The notes: a model not told the origin generated them from the sequence alone. A stretch of DNA of 8,085 nucleotides from Alphaproteobacteria bacterium (GCA_029051085.1 JAIDLK010000027.1:1-8085); one strand, 5' to 3'; counted from the stretch's first letter, positions 1 through 7,110 are shown. Made by a program: numbers and translations.

Positions 1-12
1 TATATAGTGACA

Positions 13-77
13 GGAGGAATAAATGTACCGGAAATATAGGATTTTTTTGCCCGTAAAAAGCACTAAAAAAATCCTCC
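13..77 (-). promoter_or_regulatory. Leader with two competing inverted repeats over a Shine-Dalgarno-like site
   Basis: Downstream of the leftward promoter, the minus transcript contains GGGAGGA (72-78), a good Shine-Dalgarno sequence. One perfect 11-bp inverted repeat (38-48 with 65-75, AGGATTTTTTT/AAAAAAATCCT, 16-base loop) pairs part of it. A second, 6-bp repeat (13-18 with 72-77, GGAGGA/TCCTCC) uses the same bases, so the two pairings exclude each other. A GTG at 63-61 lies 9 bases after GGAGG and stays open to the left edge. A 15-codon frame starting at 110 ends in TAG, overlapping that GTG. The structure is visible; its role as a translational switch is inference. Confidence 0.3.
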
Positions 78-117
78 CTTTAAATTAGGCATATATAAAG
101 TGCCCTGCATGGTACGG

Positions 118-146
118 ATTATATGAGTTTCAAGATTTTTTGTAAA
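118..146 (-). promoter_or_regulatory. Strong sigma70-type promoter facing left
   Basis: On the minus strand the -35 box is TTTACA (141-146) and the -10 box is TATAAT (118-123), separated by exactly 17 bases. That is 5/6 and 6/6 to the housekeeping consensus with ideal spacing. Transcription would start near 111 and run toward the left edge. It lies just beyond the terminator of the giant minus-strand gene, so it most likely drives a separate gene that begins at or past position 1. AT-rich DNA produces chance hits, but both boxes and the spacing together make this a good candidate. Confidence 0.55.
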
Positions 147-209
147 GTATAAAATATGATAAAAAATATGCTGTAATCCAGGTATGTGATTTTTTCTTAG
201 AAAAGAAAC

Positions 210-231
210 AAAAAACGCCCCGTTCGGGGCG
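210..231 (-). terminator. Rho-independent terminator of the giant gene (possibly bidirectional)
   Basis: A perfect 6-bp GC stem (216-221 with 226-231, CGCCCC/GGGGCG) with a four-base loop is followed on the minus strand by six T (215-210). It begins six bases after the TAA stop of the giant gene, so it is that gene's terminator. On the plus strand the same hairpin is followed by six T (233-238), so it could also stop rightward transcription. Confidence 0.9.
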
Positions 232-236
232 CTTTT

Positions 237-3200
237 TTACCACATTACATATCCTTCTTTACATTTGCGATCACATTTATGGGTAACCGGATTCCATTTC
301 ATTGTACCGGTTTCGTCTTCGTACCCGTTCACATCGCAAATCGGATTGCACTCGTTGTTTTCAAGGTTATACATTTCACCCTGATACATACATGCCGATA
401 TCGTACATCCGCGGCTATAGCTACTTGCAGCCAGTTCACCTTTTACGCCGAACTTGTTCTTGCAATGACCGCACTGTTTTGTCGGCTCATTCGTTTCGTA
501 CGGATCGTTTGTAAAGCCCGGGTCGCATGATGTCGCCACACAGTCACCCCATGTATTGGTTATGTGGTTCCATTCTTTTTCACCAATTCCGTGCTCTACG
601 GTGCATTCCTGAATGTCCGCAACGCATGCGTTGGATGAGATATGGAATCCGTCTTCGCATTCTTTAATCATACATATGCCATACGAATTCTTTTTATAAT
701 CCCATTGCTTTTCTGCACGCAATGCATTCGGGGCAGAGCATTCCGTAATATCAGACTCACAGCTCTGGCCATACGGATGCCAGCCCGGCTCGCAGGATTC
801 CACCATACAGTTTCCTGTGGTCTTATAGCTAAGCGCATGGTCTCGATTACATGCAACGCACCTTCCGCCAATCATTTCATACGAAGGCTTGCACGATGTC
901 GTCAGGCAGGCGCCATTGTCAATGTCACATGGGTTGCCTTCTTCGTCAACACCTTTGTATTCGCACTTGTTTGCATAATATGCGCGTTCGTTTACCGGTA
1001 TGGCGGTACCACCTTCAAGCGGATATGCCTCGCACTTAAGATAGCAGCTTGCCGGACCTGTTGCGCCAACGTCCGAGAATTTCCAGCTGCCGTCACCCAG
1101 TTCGGCGCATGATTTCGGCGCATCGCAGTTCTGGCCCGCCGGACAGTTGTCGTCGCCACCGCCGCAGAATGTACCTTCCGGACAGATTTCGCATGCTTTT
1201 GTAGATGCGTTATATGTATATCCGGATTTACAGCGGTCTATTTCGCATGTGTCCGGTCTGCCATAATAGTCGTGACCTTTCATTGTTGCGGCATTCGTCG
1301 CCACTGCACATTCGCGCCAACATCCCGCAACTTCGGTATTGCCCGCGTCAGAGTTCGGATGACTGCCCTTGGTTGCATCAGCGCAGGTCTGAGGCTTGTT
1401 CGGGCTGTCCGGGTCACAAATTTGACCCGCCGGACATGTATAACATGCGGATGGGCTTTCGCTGGTCGGTGTGGCGGTTGTTTCGCCTTCGCCGCATGAT
1501 GTGCGATCCAAGCTGTCGGCCAAATGACTTGGTGTCGGGGCCGGGCTCCAGAAACCGTATCCTACCTCTATACAATCGTCTGTATTTATTGTGACGTCTG
1601 CATAGTAGCCGCCGTTACAGTATGTCAGTGTCGGCGTTTCGCAACTGGTTTCATACAGTGCGTTTGCACCTGTGCCGCTGGTGTAATAACAGGTTCTGTA
1701 TCCCCCACCATGGGCTGCGGTATATACCTCAGAGTCCTTATAGCACGCCAACGGAGAGCTGGTTATCTCGCTGTTGGTCTTTCCGCCGCCTTCACAGGCA
1801 TGACGTGCCGTATCGTCTGTTTCACTGTAATGGTCATATCCTACAGGGCTGCAGTCAATATCCGTGGTGTCGACATCCAGCCAGTATCCGCCGCGACATT
1901 TCGTAATGACTTTGGTATCGCAGTCACGGTTGTATATGGCCGCGGTGCCTTCGCCACTGCTGTAATAGCAACGCTGGGTGCCGGTGCCGAATTCAGCCGT
2001 ATAGTCCATTCCGGATTTATAGCAACGCTGAACTGTTGCCGCAGTTTTCTCTGCCGTAGTACCGCCGGCTGGGCACGCTGTGCGTTCGGTATCGTTTTCC
2101 GCGCTATAATAGCCGTTGTCAACCTCGACACAGTCCGGTGCCGTCTGTACCGGAGACTTGTTTGCCTGCCAGTAACCGGCTTCGCACGCAGTAATAAACT
2201 TGTCGGTACATTCCGCAGAATATGCCAGCTTTTCTGCGTCGAAATAGCATTTTTGTGTTCCAGTGCCGTGCGTCGCCACATATGTCGGCAGGTCTTCTTT
2301 AAAGCACTGGGTCTCAGATGATGCTTGGGCACCCGCTGCAGTTTTTCCATTGTCGCGACATTCGTTCAGACCCGCCTGACCGCCGTCTGTTGCAAAGCTT
2401 CCTCCCGGACAATAGTGATTGTCAGAGCAGGGCAGACATGTAGAGCCGGTCCCTTGGTAGTATGTGCCGGCATCGCACTTTGTGTTGCCTGCACTCCATA
2501 CAACCGTGATATCTGTTGCGGATGTTGTAAATGTCAGGGCGGCTTCCGTTGTCTGGAACATTCCATTTGCATCAACAATTATCGTGTTGTTTGCCGATTT
2601 ATAGCCTGCAAATTCATAGCCGGATTTTTCCGGTGCTTTGCTTAACTGGCTAAGCGGTAATGCGGCATCTGCATCAGCAAACCAGCCGGTGGCATATTTC
2701 AGATATGCCGTAGCAGGTGCGCCGGCAACCGTGGCGTCAACGTGTTTCAGGGTAATCTGATACACATTTGGCGTCCATGCCGCGTACAGCGTTATTGCCG
2801 AACCGGTGGCGGATATGTTTGATGTAACCGTTGTGCCGGCATTATAACATATACCGCTGCCGTCTTGTGTGGTGCACCACTTTGCAACAGCGCTATATCC
2901 GGCGCGTGTCAGCCCCGATGTCGCGGGTAATGTGCATGCCCCGCTGTCAAAGGTGCATTCTATGCTGTTCGCGACAGAGCCTTCGCCACCGTTTTTATCC
3001 AGTGTTACCGTATAGCGGTTTGCGTCGCATGTCGGCGTCGCCGTGTCGTTGTTATTTGGCGAATATCCGGTGTTGCATGTCACATGGAACGAGCATGCCG
3101 CATAGCTGTTGGCGCTGGTACCAAATACGGTATTTTCTTTGGCGGCAACAGTTGATGAATGCTCTACCGTTATTTCGCAGTTTTTATAACAAGCATCCCA

Positions 3201-6200
3201 GTTTGCGGCAAATTCAGTTGAACCGTTTCCGCCGACCGGACAGGCTGTCTGCCCCAGCGGGCCTTCCGGACTATAGCTGCCGCTGACGACAGGAATACAC
3301 GTTGTTGCACCGATGTCGCGATAATAATATCCGGCATTACATGTCTTGGCCTGAATATTCTGGCACTTGCTGTATTTGTTTGCCGTTTGAGCCGTCGGCA
3401 GGTAATAGCAAACCGCAGAACCTGTTCCGTTTTTAAATTCGGAGTAGGGGTCATATACCTTATAGCACTGCTCCACAGATGTTGCGCCTGTATCCGATGT
3501 TCCGCCATCCGGGCATTCAATCGGTTCAGGTGTGCCGGGTTCGCAATAATATCCGGCCGGACATTTGTTAGGATCTGCCCAGATACACTGCGTTTTTGTC
3601 GCATTTGGGGTATAGCTGGGGTCGCACTTTGGCGTGTAAGTACATGCCGGTATAGTTGTGCCGTTAAAGAATTCCTGAGTGTTCGTCGGAATCAGCTGAC
3701 CGTTGTCAATGGTCTTGGCCTGGCATGTATTATAGCATAATGTCGGGGTACCGGCCTTGTCGGCTGCGGTTGTGGTGGCCGCTGTGGCGCCACTTAATCC
3801 CTGACACGAATGCTTGGCCAGCTCGTCAGCGATGCTGTATTCGCCGCGTGGTACGCCCGTACATGTTTTATCTGTGCTGTTTGCCAGATAATATCCTGCA
3901 TTACATGCGGTTACATTTACAACTTCGCAAGATGCGGAATATGTGTTTTGTGTCGCATTGTATAAGCAGCGCTGAGTATATTTTCCGGTCCCATCCGCAA
4001 GTGCCTGGTTGGTCCGTGTTGTTTCGCAAGCTGTAACCGCAGATGAGTTTTTCGGAGAGCTGACAGTGCCATTCGCCGTATCCGCAGGGCATGACGTGCC
4101 ACACCCGGCCGTTCCAATCGGTGATGTGCCGTTCCCATTACAATACATTCCTGCCGGACAGTCTACATGGGCCGAACCGTCATAGTATTTGCCGACCTGA
4201 CAATCAACACTGTTCATATTCCATTGTGCGTACAGTGTGACGGATGCTTTTGTACTGTACGTTGTGCTTACCGGCAGAGTTCCGTCCGCTTTTATTATTT
4301 GGGTGCCGCCGGTTCTGGCCGTATAGTAGCCCATGAAATTATAGTTTGCGCGTGTCGGAACAGCGGCTTTTGCCAGCAGGTTTGTCGCCGCAGAATCGGA
4401 GTACCAGCCGGTTGCATATTGCTGATATATTGTCGCAACCGTTGTATTGTCCGATGCTTCGTAATTGCGGTTCAGTGTCACCGTAACGGTAATCGCATCG
4501 CATGTGCCTGTGCTTGTATTCAGTTCATATCCATCTTCACATACGATGGTATATGTACATTCGCTTGTAAATTCTTGACACTGTGTTTCGGGATACGGTT
4601 TATATCCGTCAATCATTTCGTGTACGGGTGTACATGATTTGGCGTGTAACGGACATTTGACGTCAGAGCCCGCCGTCAATGTCGGACATACATAGTCGTT
4701 ACAGCTTGCATAACAGCTGTTCGGTCCGCTGCGCTTGCCGATTCCCGCGCCGCCAAGCGGGTATGTGCCTGCCGGCACATCCGGAATTGCACTACATGAA
4801 TTACATGTCGCTGCGCCGCCGGAGACGAGCTCGCCGTCATCGTTGATGCTGTAATATGTATTATAATATGTTGATTCACAACGCAATTTTGTGCCATCAA
4901 ATGCGCATTCTTCAGTGGTGTTGCATACACCGCTGGCTTCGCCATAATAGCGCTTTCCTTCAACAGTTGAAGATATGACCGGGCATGTTATCGCATGTTC
5001 CGGACAGTCGGCCGGTGTTTTACATGCCGTCGGACACGTGGCGTAACATTTGTTTATACCTGTGTTGTCACCGGCATCAGAGCTTGGGTGGGTGCCTGGG
5101 CAGGTCTTGCATACAGTGCCATCCAGATATTCGTTTGCCGGACACGCTGTGGCAATCCATTGTGCCGTAAAGGTTTTATTTTCTGTATATGGCCATATAA
5201 AGTTGGCGCCAGCCGCTTTTTTCTCAGATGTTCCTGATATCAGCCATCCGTCAAAAGCGTACTCTTCACGTGTGCATGTATTTGATTTCGGCGTATATGA
5301 TGCATTATATGTCGCCGTGTTCGATGTCGGGACAGTCCCGGCACCATCGCCACAGGAATAGGTTACGCGGTATGTGTTTGGGTTACAGCTTCTGCCATCG
5401 GCTGATTTTGTATAGCCTGCCTCGCAACATAATCCAATGCTGCCATCTGCGCATGGTTTTCCTCCTTCCGGAGTTTTTGCACAGCTGTTATCGGTATCCT
5501 TATAGTATCCGCTGTTGCAAGAAAAACCTGTGCGCGGGCAGACCGTGCTGGATACATCGGCAGTACAGCTGCCACCTTGCACTTGCGTGCCAGGATAGGT
5601 CTCTGCTGTATTATATGTACAGCTTGCATTACTTGGACAGTTGGCTGTATCGTTGCCAGAGCAAGGAGCATCACAGCTTTTTGTGCACTGCGTTGATGAA
5701 GTAGAGCCGGCCGGTGATGTATAGCCTGATTGACAGCCTGTACAAGCAGTACCGTTCTTATAGTAATTTGCTTTACAGCTAAAGCTGCTTACAGGGCATG
5801 TGCCACTATTCGGATAATAGTACGAATATAAATTGTTATATACACAGTCAGCATTTGATGGGCAGGCACTTGTATTATCGCCAGAGCAAAGCTTAGTACA
5901 TTTACTGGATTGGTTTTGTTCGCATTGATTATATGTCCCGGTATATCCGCTAAAATCTGCTGAGCATGCACGAGAGGTGCTACAATCCGCTACGCAGGCA
6001 GTGCCGGCATCATTTTTATGATATCCGGTATTGCAGCTCCAGGGGCATGCATTTGAAGTCGCATTGCCGGAGTAAGAAGAATTTGCTGGTTTTGTATTGG
6101 TACATGTTGAACATGTCGTCGCAGTATTGCCATTTACTGTATATGTGCCGGTTGGACAGGACGAGCAGGACGGATTATATTTACCGTTGTTCTGCAGATT

Positions 6201-7100
6201 ATAGTATGAGGCTTTACATGTTGTTGTATATGTACAGACATTATTCTGTACCGACAGAGTACAGTTTGCATTTGTTGCGCTGCATGCTGTGCACTGTGTC
6301 CATTTGGCATAGAATGTTTTGTTCCCGGTTGCCGTCGTCGGTATTGTTTGGGTCATGCTGCATGATGTCAGTGCGGAATTTGTACACCATCCGGCAAAAG
6401 TATAACCGGCGCGCGTGGGAACGCCATTGATTGTTGTGCCAACTCCGTACGTATAAGACGTGGGCATTCCAGAAGGTGCATTCGTTCCGCTATTTAATGT
6501 GTACGATATGGTATATGAATTTGGCGTACATGCTGTCCCTGCGGCATTTTTTGTATAATTCGCATTACATGACCAAGGACAGGAATTGCTTGATGCGTTG
6601 CCGGTATAAGAAGAGTTGGCCGGTTTGTTTGTACATGCGGTACAGCTGGTCGCGCCTTTTGCGCTGTAGTAGCCCGTGCCGCAAGACGTACAGGTGCTTC
6701 CATTCTTATAATACGATGCATTACAGCTTATATCAATAGAGCAAGTCGGTTGTGTTGCGCTACACACACCTGCCGCCTGAGTTTGATTTCGAGTACCTGT
6801 ATTAGTTTCAGACCCATGGATGCATGTTGCGTTTGCGGGACAGGTTTGTTGCGTACAATTAACAGTGCACTCTTGAGTGCAATATTGTGCGCCAACATTG
6901 GAATCTGCGGCTTTTGTATAGCCGGAAGCACATGCAACGCATGCATTTCCGACGTCTGTGCCATTTAAATAGTAATTCGCATTACACGACGTATATTTCT
7001 TTATATCATCACAAGTATACCCTTCGGCAAATGCATTTGCCGTAAAAAAGACAATGAATAAAGATGCTAAAAAACCAAGGAAACTGCGCTTTTTTTCCAT
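237..7100 (-). CDS. Giant exported cysteine-rich mosaic protein with InlB B-repeats
   Basis: This 2287-residue protein is probably secreted or surface-exposed and may be adhesin-like; its exact function is not known. Residues 1-25 form a clear signal peptide: basic MEKKR, a hydrophobic core, and an AFA/E cleavage site, with no lipobox. The mature chain holds about 178 cysteines (hand count, near 8%), with 13 or more CxxC pairs and phrases such as CPAGYYC typical of growth-factor-receptor/GCC2-GCC3-like modules. Five InlB B-type repeats lie at residues 196-267, 577-648, 870-961, 1363-1442 and 1447-1535. Five six-Cys modules lie at 1026-1124, 1214-1305, 1601-1694, 1695-1787 and 1788-1887. I see no LPXTG motif, C-terminal membrane helix or beta-barrel. 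The ATG at 7100 was chosen because GAGAGGAAG precedes it by a few bases and the signal peptide starts there. The in-frame ATG at 7208 lies inside the tRNA terminator, and the one at 7124 has no ribosome site. It appears monocistronic. Confidence 0.9.
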   Translation of the reverse strand: MEKKRSFLGFLASLFIVFFTANAFAEGYTCDDIKKYTSCNANYYLNGTDVGNACVACASGYTKAADSNVGAQYCTQECTVNCTQQTCPANATCIHGSETNTGTRNQTQAAGVCSATQPTCSIDISCNASYYKNGSTCTSCGTGYYSAKGATSCTACTNKPANSSYTGNASSNSCPWSCNANYTKNAAGTACTPNSYTISYTLNSGTNAPSGMPTSYTYGVGTTINGVPTRAGYTFAGWCTNSALTSCSMTQTIPTTATGNKTFYAKWTQCTACSATNANCTLSVQNNVCTYTTTCKASYYNLQNNGKYNPSCSSCPTGTYTVNGNTATTCSTCTNTKPANSSYSGNATSNACPWSCNTGYHKNDAGTACVADCSTSRACSADFSGYTGTYNQCEQNQSSKCTKLCSGDNTSACPSNADCVYNNLYSYYYPNSGTCPVSSFSCKANYYKNGTACTGCQSGYTSPAGSTSSTQCTKSCDAPCSGNDTANCPSNASCTYNTAETYPGTQVQGGSCTADVSSTVCPRTGFSCNSGYYKDTDNSCAKTPEGGKPCADGSIGLCCEAGYTKSADGRSCNPNTYRVTYSCGDGAGTVPTSNTATYNASYTPKSNTCTREEYAFDGWLISGTSEKKAAGANFIWPYTENKTFTAQWIATACPANEYLDGTVCKTCPGTHPSSDAGDNTGINKCYATCPTACKTPADCPEHAITCPVISSTVEGKRYYGEASGVCNTTEECAFDGTKLRCESTYYNTYYSINDDGELVSGGAATCNSCSAIPDVPAGTYPLGGAGIGKRSGPNSCYASCNDYVCPTLTAGSDVKCPLHAKSCTPVHEMIDGYKPYPETQCQEFTSECTYTIVCEDGYELNTSTGTCDAITVTVTLNRNYEASDNTTVATIYQQYATGWYSDSAATNLLAKAAVPTRANYNFMGYYTARTGGTQIIKADGTLPVSTTYSTKASVTLYAQWNMNSVDCQVGKYYDGSAHVDCPAGMYCNGNGTSPIGTAGCGTSCPADTANGTVSSPKNSSAVTACETTRTNQALADGTGKYTQRCLYNATQNTYSASCEVVNVTACNAGYYLANSTDKTCTGVPRGEYSIADELAKHSCQGLSGATAATTTAADKAGTPTLCYNTCQAKTIDNGQLIPTNTQEFFNGTTIPACTYTPKCDPSYTPNATKTQCIWADPNKCPAGYYCEPGTPEPIECPDGGTSDTGATSVEQCYKVYDPYSEFKNGTGSAVCYYLPTAQTANKYSKCQNIQAKTCNAGYYYRDIGATTCIPVVSGSYSPEGPLGQTACPVGGNGSTEFAANWDACYKNCEITVEHSSTVAAKENTVFGTSANSYAACSFHVTCNTGYSPNNNDTATPTCDANRYTVTLDKNGGEGSVANSIECTFDSGACTLPATSGLTRAGYSAVAKWCTTQDGSGICYNAGTTVTSNISATGSAITLYAAWTPNVYQITLKHVDATVAGAPATAYLKYATGWFADADAALPLSQLSKAPEKSGYEFAGYKSANNTIIVDANGMFQTTEAALTFTTSATDITVVWSAGNTKCDAGTYYQGTGSTCLPCSDNHYCPGGSFATDGGQAGLNECRDNGKTAAGAQASSETQCFKEDLPTYVATHGTGTQKCYFDAEKLAYSAECTDKFITACEAGYWQANKSPVQTAPDCVEVDNGYYSAENDTERTACPAGGTTAEKTAATVQRCYKSGMDYTAEFGTGTQRCYYSSGEGTAAIYNRDCDTKVITKCRGGYWLDVDTTDIDCSPVGYDHYSETDDTARHACEGGGKTNSEITSSPLACYKDSEVYTAAHGGGYRTCYYTSGTGANALYETSCETPTLTYCNGGYYADVTINTDDCIEVGYGFWSPAPTPSHLADSLDRTSCGEGETTATPTSESPSACYTCPAGQICDPDSPNKPQTCADATKGSHPNSDAGNTEVAGCWRECAVATNAATMKGHDYYGRPDTCEIDRCKSGYTYNASTKACEICPEGTFCGGGDDNCPAGQNCDAPKSCAELGDGSWKFSDVGATGPASCYLKCEAYPLEGGTAIPVNERAYYANKCEYKGVDEEGNPCDIDNGACLTTSCKPSYEMIGGRCVACNRDHALSYKTTGNCMVESCEPGWHPYGQSCESDITECSAPNALRAEKQWDYKKNSYGICMIKECEDGFHISSNACVADIQECTVEHGIGEKEWNHITNTWGDCVATSCDPGFTNDPYETNEPTKQCGHCKNKFGVKGELAASSYSRGCTISACMYQGEMYNLENNECNPICDVNGYEDETGTMKWNPVTHKCDRKCKEGYVMW
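240..752 (-). repeat. C-terminal short W-C-C modules (three copies)
   Basis: Residues 2117-2287 contain three related units, at 624-752, 504-617 and 240-344. Each has an EC or IC, a lysine-containing stretch with a tryptophan (EKQW, EKEWN, MKWN), then C-x4-C or C-x3-C followed by a Gly-aromatic turn (DGF, PGF, EGY). Cysteine distances are 22-5, 21-5 and 21-4. The protein ends inside the third unit with the residues YVMW. An unrepeated CxxC stretch separates units two and three. Confidence 0.65.
1440..2300 (-). repeat. Tandem array of three six-cysteine modules (copies 3-5)
   Basis: Residues 1601-1887, three head-to-tail units with boundaries at nucleotides 2019-2300, 1740-2018 and 1440-1739. 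Each has HGTGTQKCYF/FGTGTQRCYY/HGGGYRTCYY, then C-x-x-GYW or GYY, then G/D-x-YS or FWS, then a C-x-G-G or related turn, ending in CY. Cysteine distances are 13-8-18-19-17, 16-8-15-19-17 and 16-8-15-26-17; copy 5 has a proline-containing insertion of about seven residues. The units are clearly homologous, but their DNA has diverged, so the duplication is not recent. Confidence 0.85.
2496..2762 (-). repeat. InlB B-type repeat 5, long cysteine-free form
   Basis: Residues 1447-1535. It opens with YQITLKHVD, has the YATGWFAD segment, then KSGYEFAGY and a closing TVVW. It has no cysteine and aligns with repeat 3 over its whole length, so repeats 3 and 5 probably share a more recent ancestor than either does with 1, 2 or 4. 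Confidence 0.75.
2775..3014 (-). repeat. InlB B-type repeat 4 (protein domain)
   Basis: Residues 1363-1442. It opens with YTVTLDKNGGEG, the most canonical start of the five, continues with LTRAGYSAVAKW and closes with TLYAAW. It contains four cysteines. It is followed after four residues by repeat 5, the only adjacent pair. Confidence 0.85.
3186..3461 (-). repeat. Six-cysteine module, copy 2
   Basis: Residues 1214-1305. It contains NGTGSAVCYY, CNAGYYY, GSYSPEG and ends with ACY. Cysteine distances are 15, 8, 14, 19 and 17. It is separated from copy 1 by a short GCC2/GCC3-like stretch with CPAGYYC and from copy 3 by InlB repeats 4 and 5. Confidence 0.75.
3729..4025 (-). repeat. Six-cysteine module, copy 1
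   Basis: Residues 1026-1124 of the giant protein. It has the order GTG-x4/5-CLY, C, CNAGYY, C, G-x-YS, C, CY shared by all copies. Distances between successive cysteines are 13, 8, 14, 19 and 23. The last spacing is longer than in the other copies. I do not recognise this as a named family. Confidence 0.7.
4218..4493 (-). repeat. InlB B-type repeat 3, long cysteine-free form
   Basis: Residues 870-961. It runs from VTVTLNRNY through an extra segment with YATGWYSD, then PTRANYNFMGYY, and closes with TLYAQW. It is about 20 residues longer than repeats 1 and 2, has no cysteine, and shares the YATGW segment with repeat 5, which marks the two as one subtype. Confidence 0.8.
5157..5372 (-). repeat. 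InlB B-type repeat 2 (protein domain)
   Basis: Residues 577-648. The pattern is YRVTYSCGDGAG, then EEYAFDGW, then TFTAQW. It has two cysteines, one in the first strand and one just before EEYAFDGW. It is more divergent than repeat 1 but keeps the aromatic-Gly-Trp centre and closing A-x-W. Confidence 0.75.
5481..5687 (-). repeat. N-terminal Cys module, copy 3
   Basis: Residues 472-540. It contains CSGNDTANCPSNASC, then GFSCNSGYYKDTDNSC. It follows copy 2 after a short linker, so copies 2 and 3 form a tandem pair. Confidence 0.75.
5733..5900 (-). repeat. N-terminal Cys module, copy 2
   Basis: Residues 401-456. It contains CSGDNTSACPSNADC, then FSCKANYYKNGTAC and CxxC. It is the closest relative of copy 3 immediately downstream in the protein. 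Confidence 0.75.
5994..6104 (-). repeat. PWSCN motif direct repeat, copy 2
   Basis: Residues 333-369. It has KPANSSYSGNATSNAC followed by PWSCNTGYHKNDAGTAC. Unlike copy 1, no InlB repeat follows; the N-terminal Cys module copy 2 follows instead. Confidence 0.75.
6300..6515 (-). repeat. InlB B-type repeat 1 (protein domain)
   Basis: Residues 196-267 of the giant protein. It shows the classic Listeria-Bacteroides repeat pattern: a first strand near TISYTLNSG, then PTRAGYTFAGW, and the closing TFYAKW. It carries two cysteines (after FAGW and shortly after) that are absent from the usual family. InlB B-repeats are small beta-grasp-like modules found in secreted bacterial surface proteins. Confidence 0.85.
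6528..6635 (-). repeat. PWSCN motif direct repeat, copy 1
   Basis: Residues 156-191. It has KPANSSYTGNASSNSC followed by PWSCNANYTKNAAGTAC. It sits directly before InlB repeat 1. It is near-identical at the protein level to 5994-6104, one of the most recent-looking internal duplications in the gene. Confidence 0.75.
6681..6869 (-). repeat. N-terminal Cys module, copy 1
   Basis: Residues 78-140. It contains CPANATC, then SCNASYYKNGSTC and a CxxC. The same order of motifs recurs at 5733-5900 and 5481-5687, which shows internal duplication of about 55-70 residues in the N-terminal quarter. Confidence 0.7.
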
Positions 7101-7102
7101 AA

Positions 7103-7110
7103 CTTCCTCT
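7103..7110 (-). promoter_or_regulatory. Ribosome binding site fixing the start of the giant gene
   Basis: The minus strand reads GAGAGGAAGTT directly before the ATG at 7100, so the AGAGGAAG core sits two to five bases from the optimal distance. Neither of the two upstream in-frame ATGs (7124 and 7208) has a comparable purine tract. Confidence 0.8.

Noticed and set aside
23..88. A 21-codon plus-strand frame with a perfect AGGAGG five bases upstream of ATG.
   Set aside because: It is very short and of low complexity, with no plus-strand gene downstream for it to lead. The AGGAGG is explained as one arm of an inverted repeat in the opposing leader. I mention it only as part of the left-edge finding.
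1524..2321. A 265-codon open frame on the plus strand inside the giant gene, and similar shorter ones.
   Set aside because: It is antisense to the tandem cysteine modules, has no ribosome site, and its Cys/Val/Ala-rich translation reflects the complementary codons. It reads as a shadow of the minus-strand gene.
237..7100. Lipoprotein, LPXTG-anchored or autotransporter type of protein.
   Set aside because: The signal peptide ends in AFA/E with the first Cys several residues later and no lipobox. There is no sorting motif, and no C-terminal barrel-like alternating hydrophobic strands are visible.
237..7100. CRISPR or short DNA repeat array, suggested by recurring short words such as gcatg and tacatg.
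   Set aside because: The recurrence comes from repeated Cys-containing codons in protein modules. Spacing is irregular and DNA copies are diverged, with no constant repeat-spacer structure.
237..7100. N-glycosylated protein, from many N-x-S/T triplets in the N-terminal part.
   Set aside because: The region is very rich in Asn, Ser and Thr, so such triplets are expected by chance. The usual bacterial acceptor site also needs an acidic residue two positions before the Asn, which is mostly absent.
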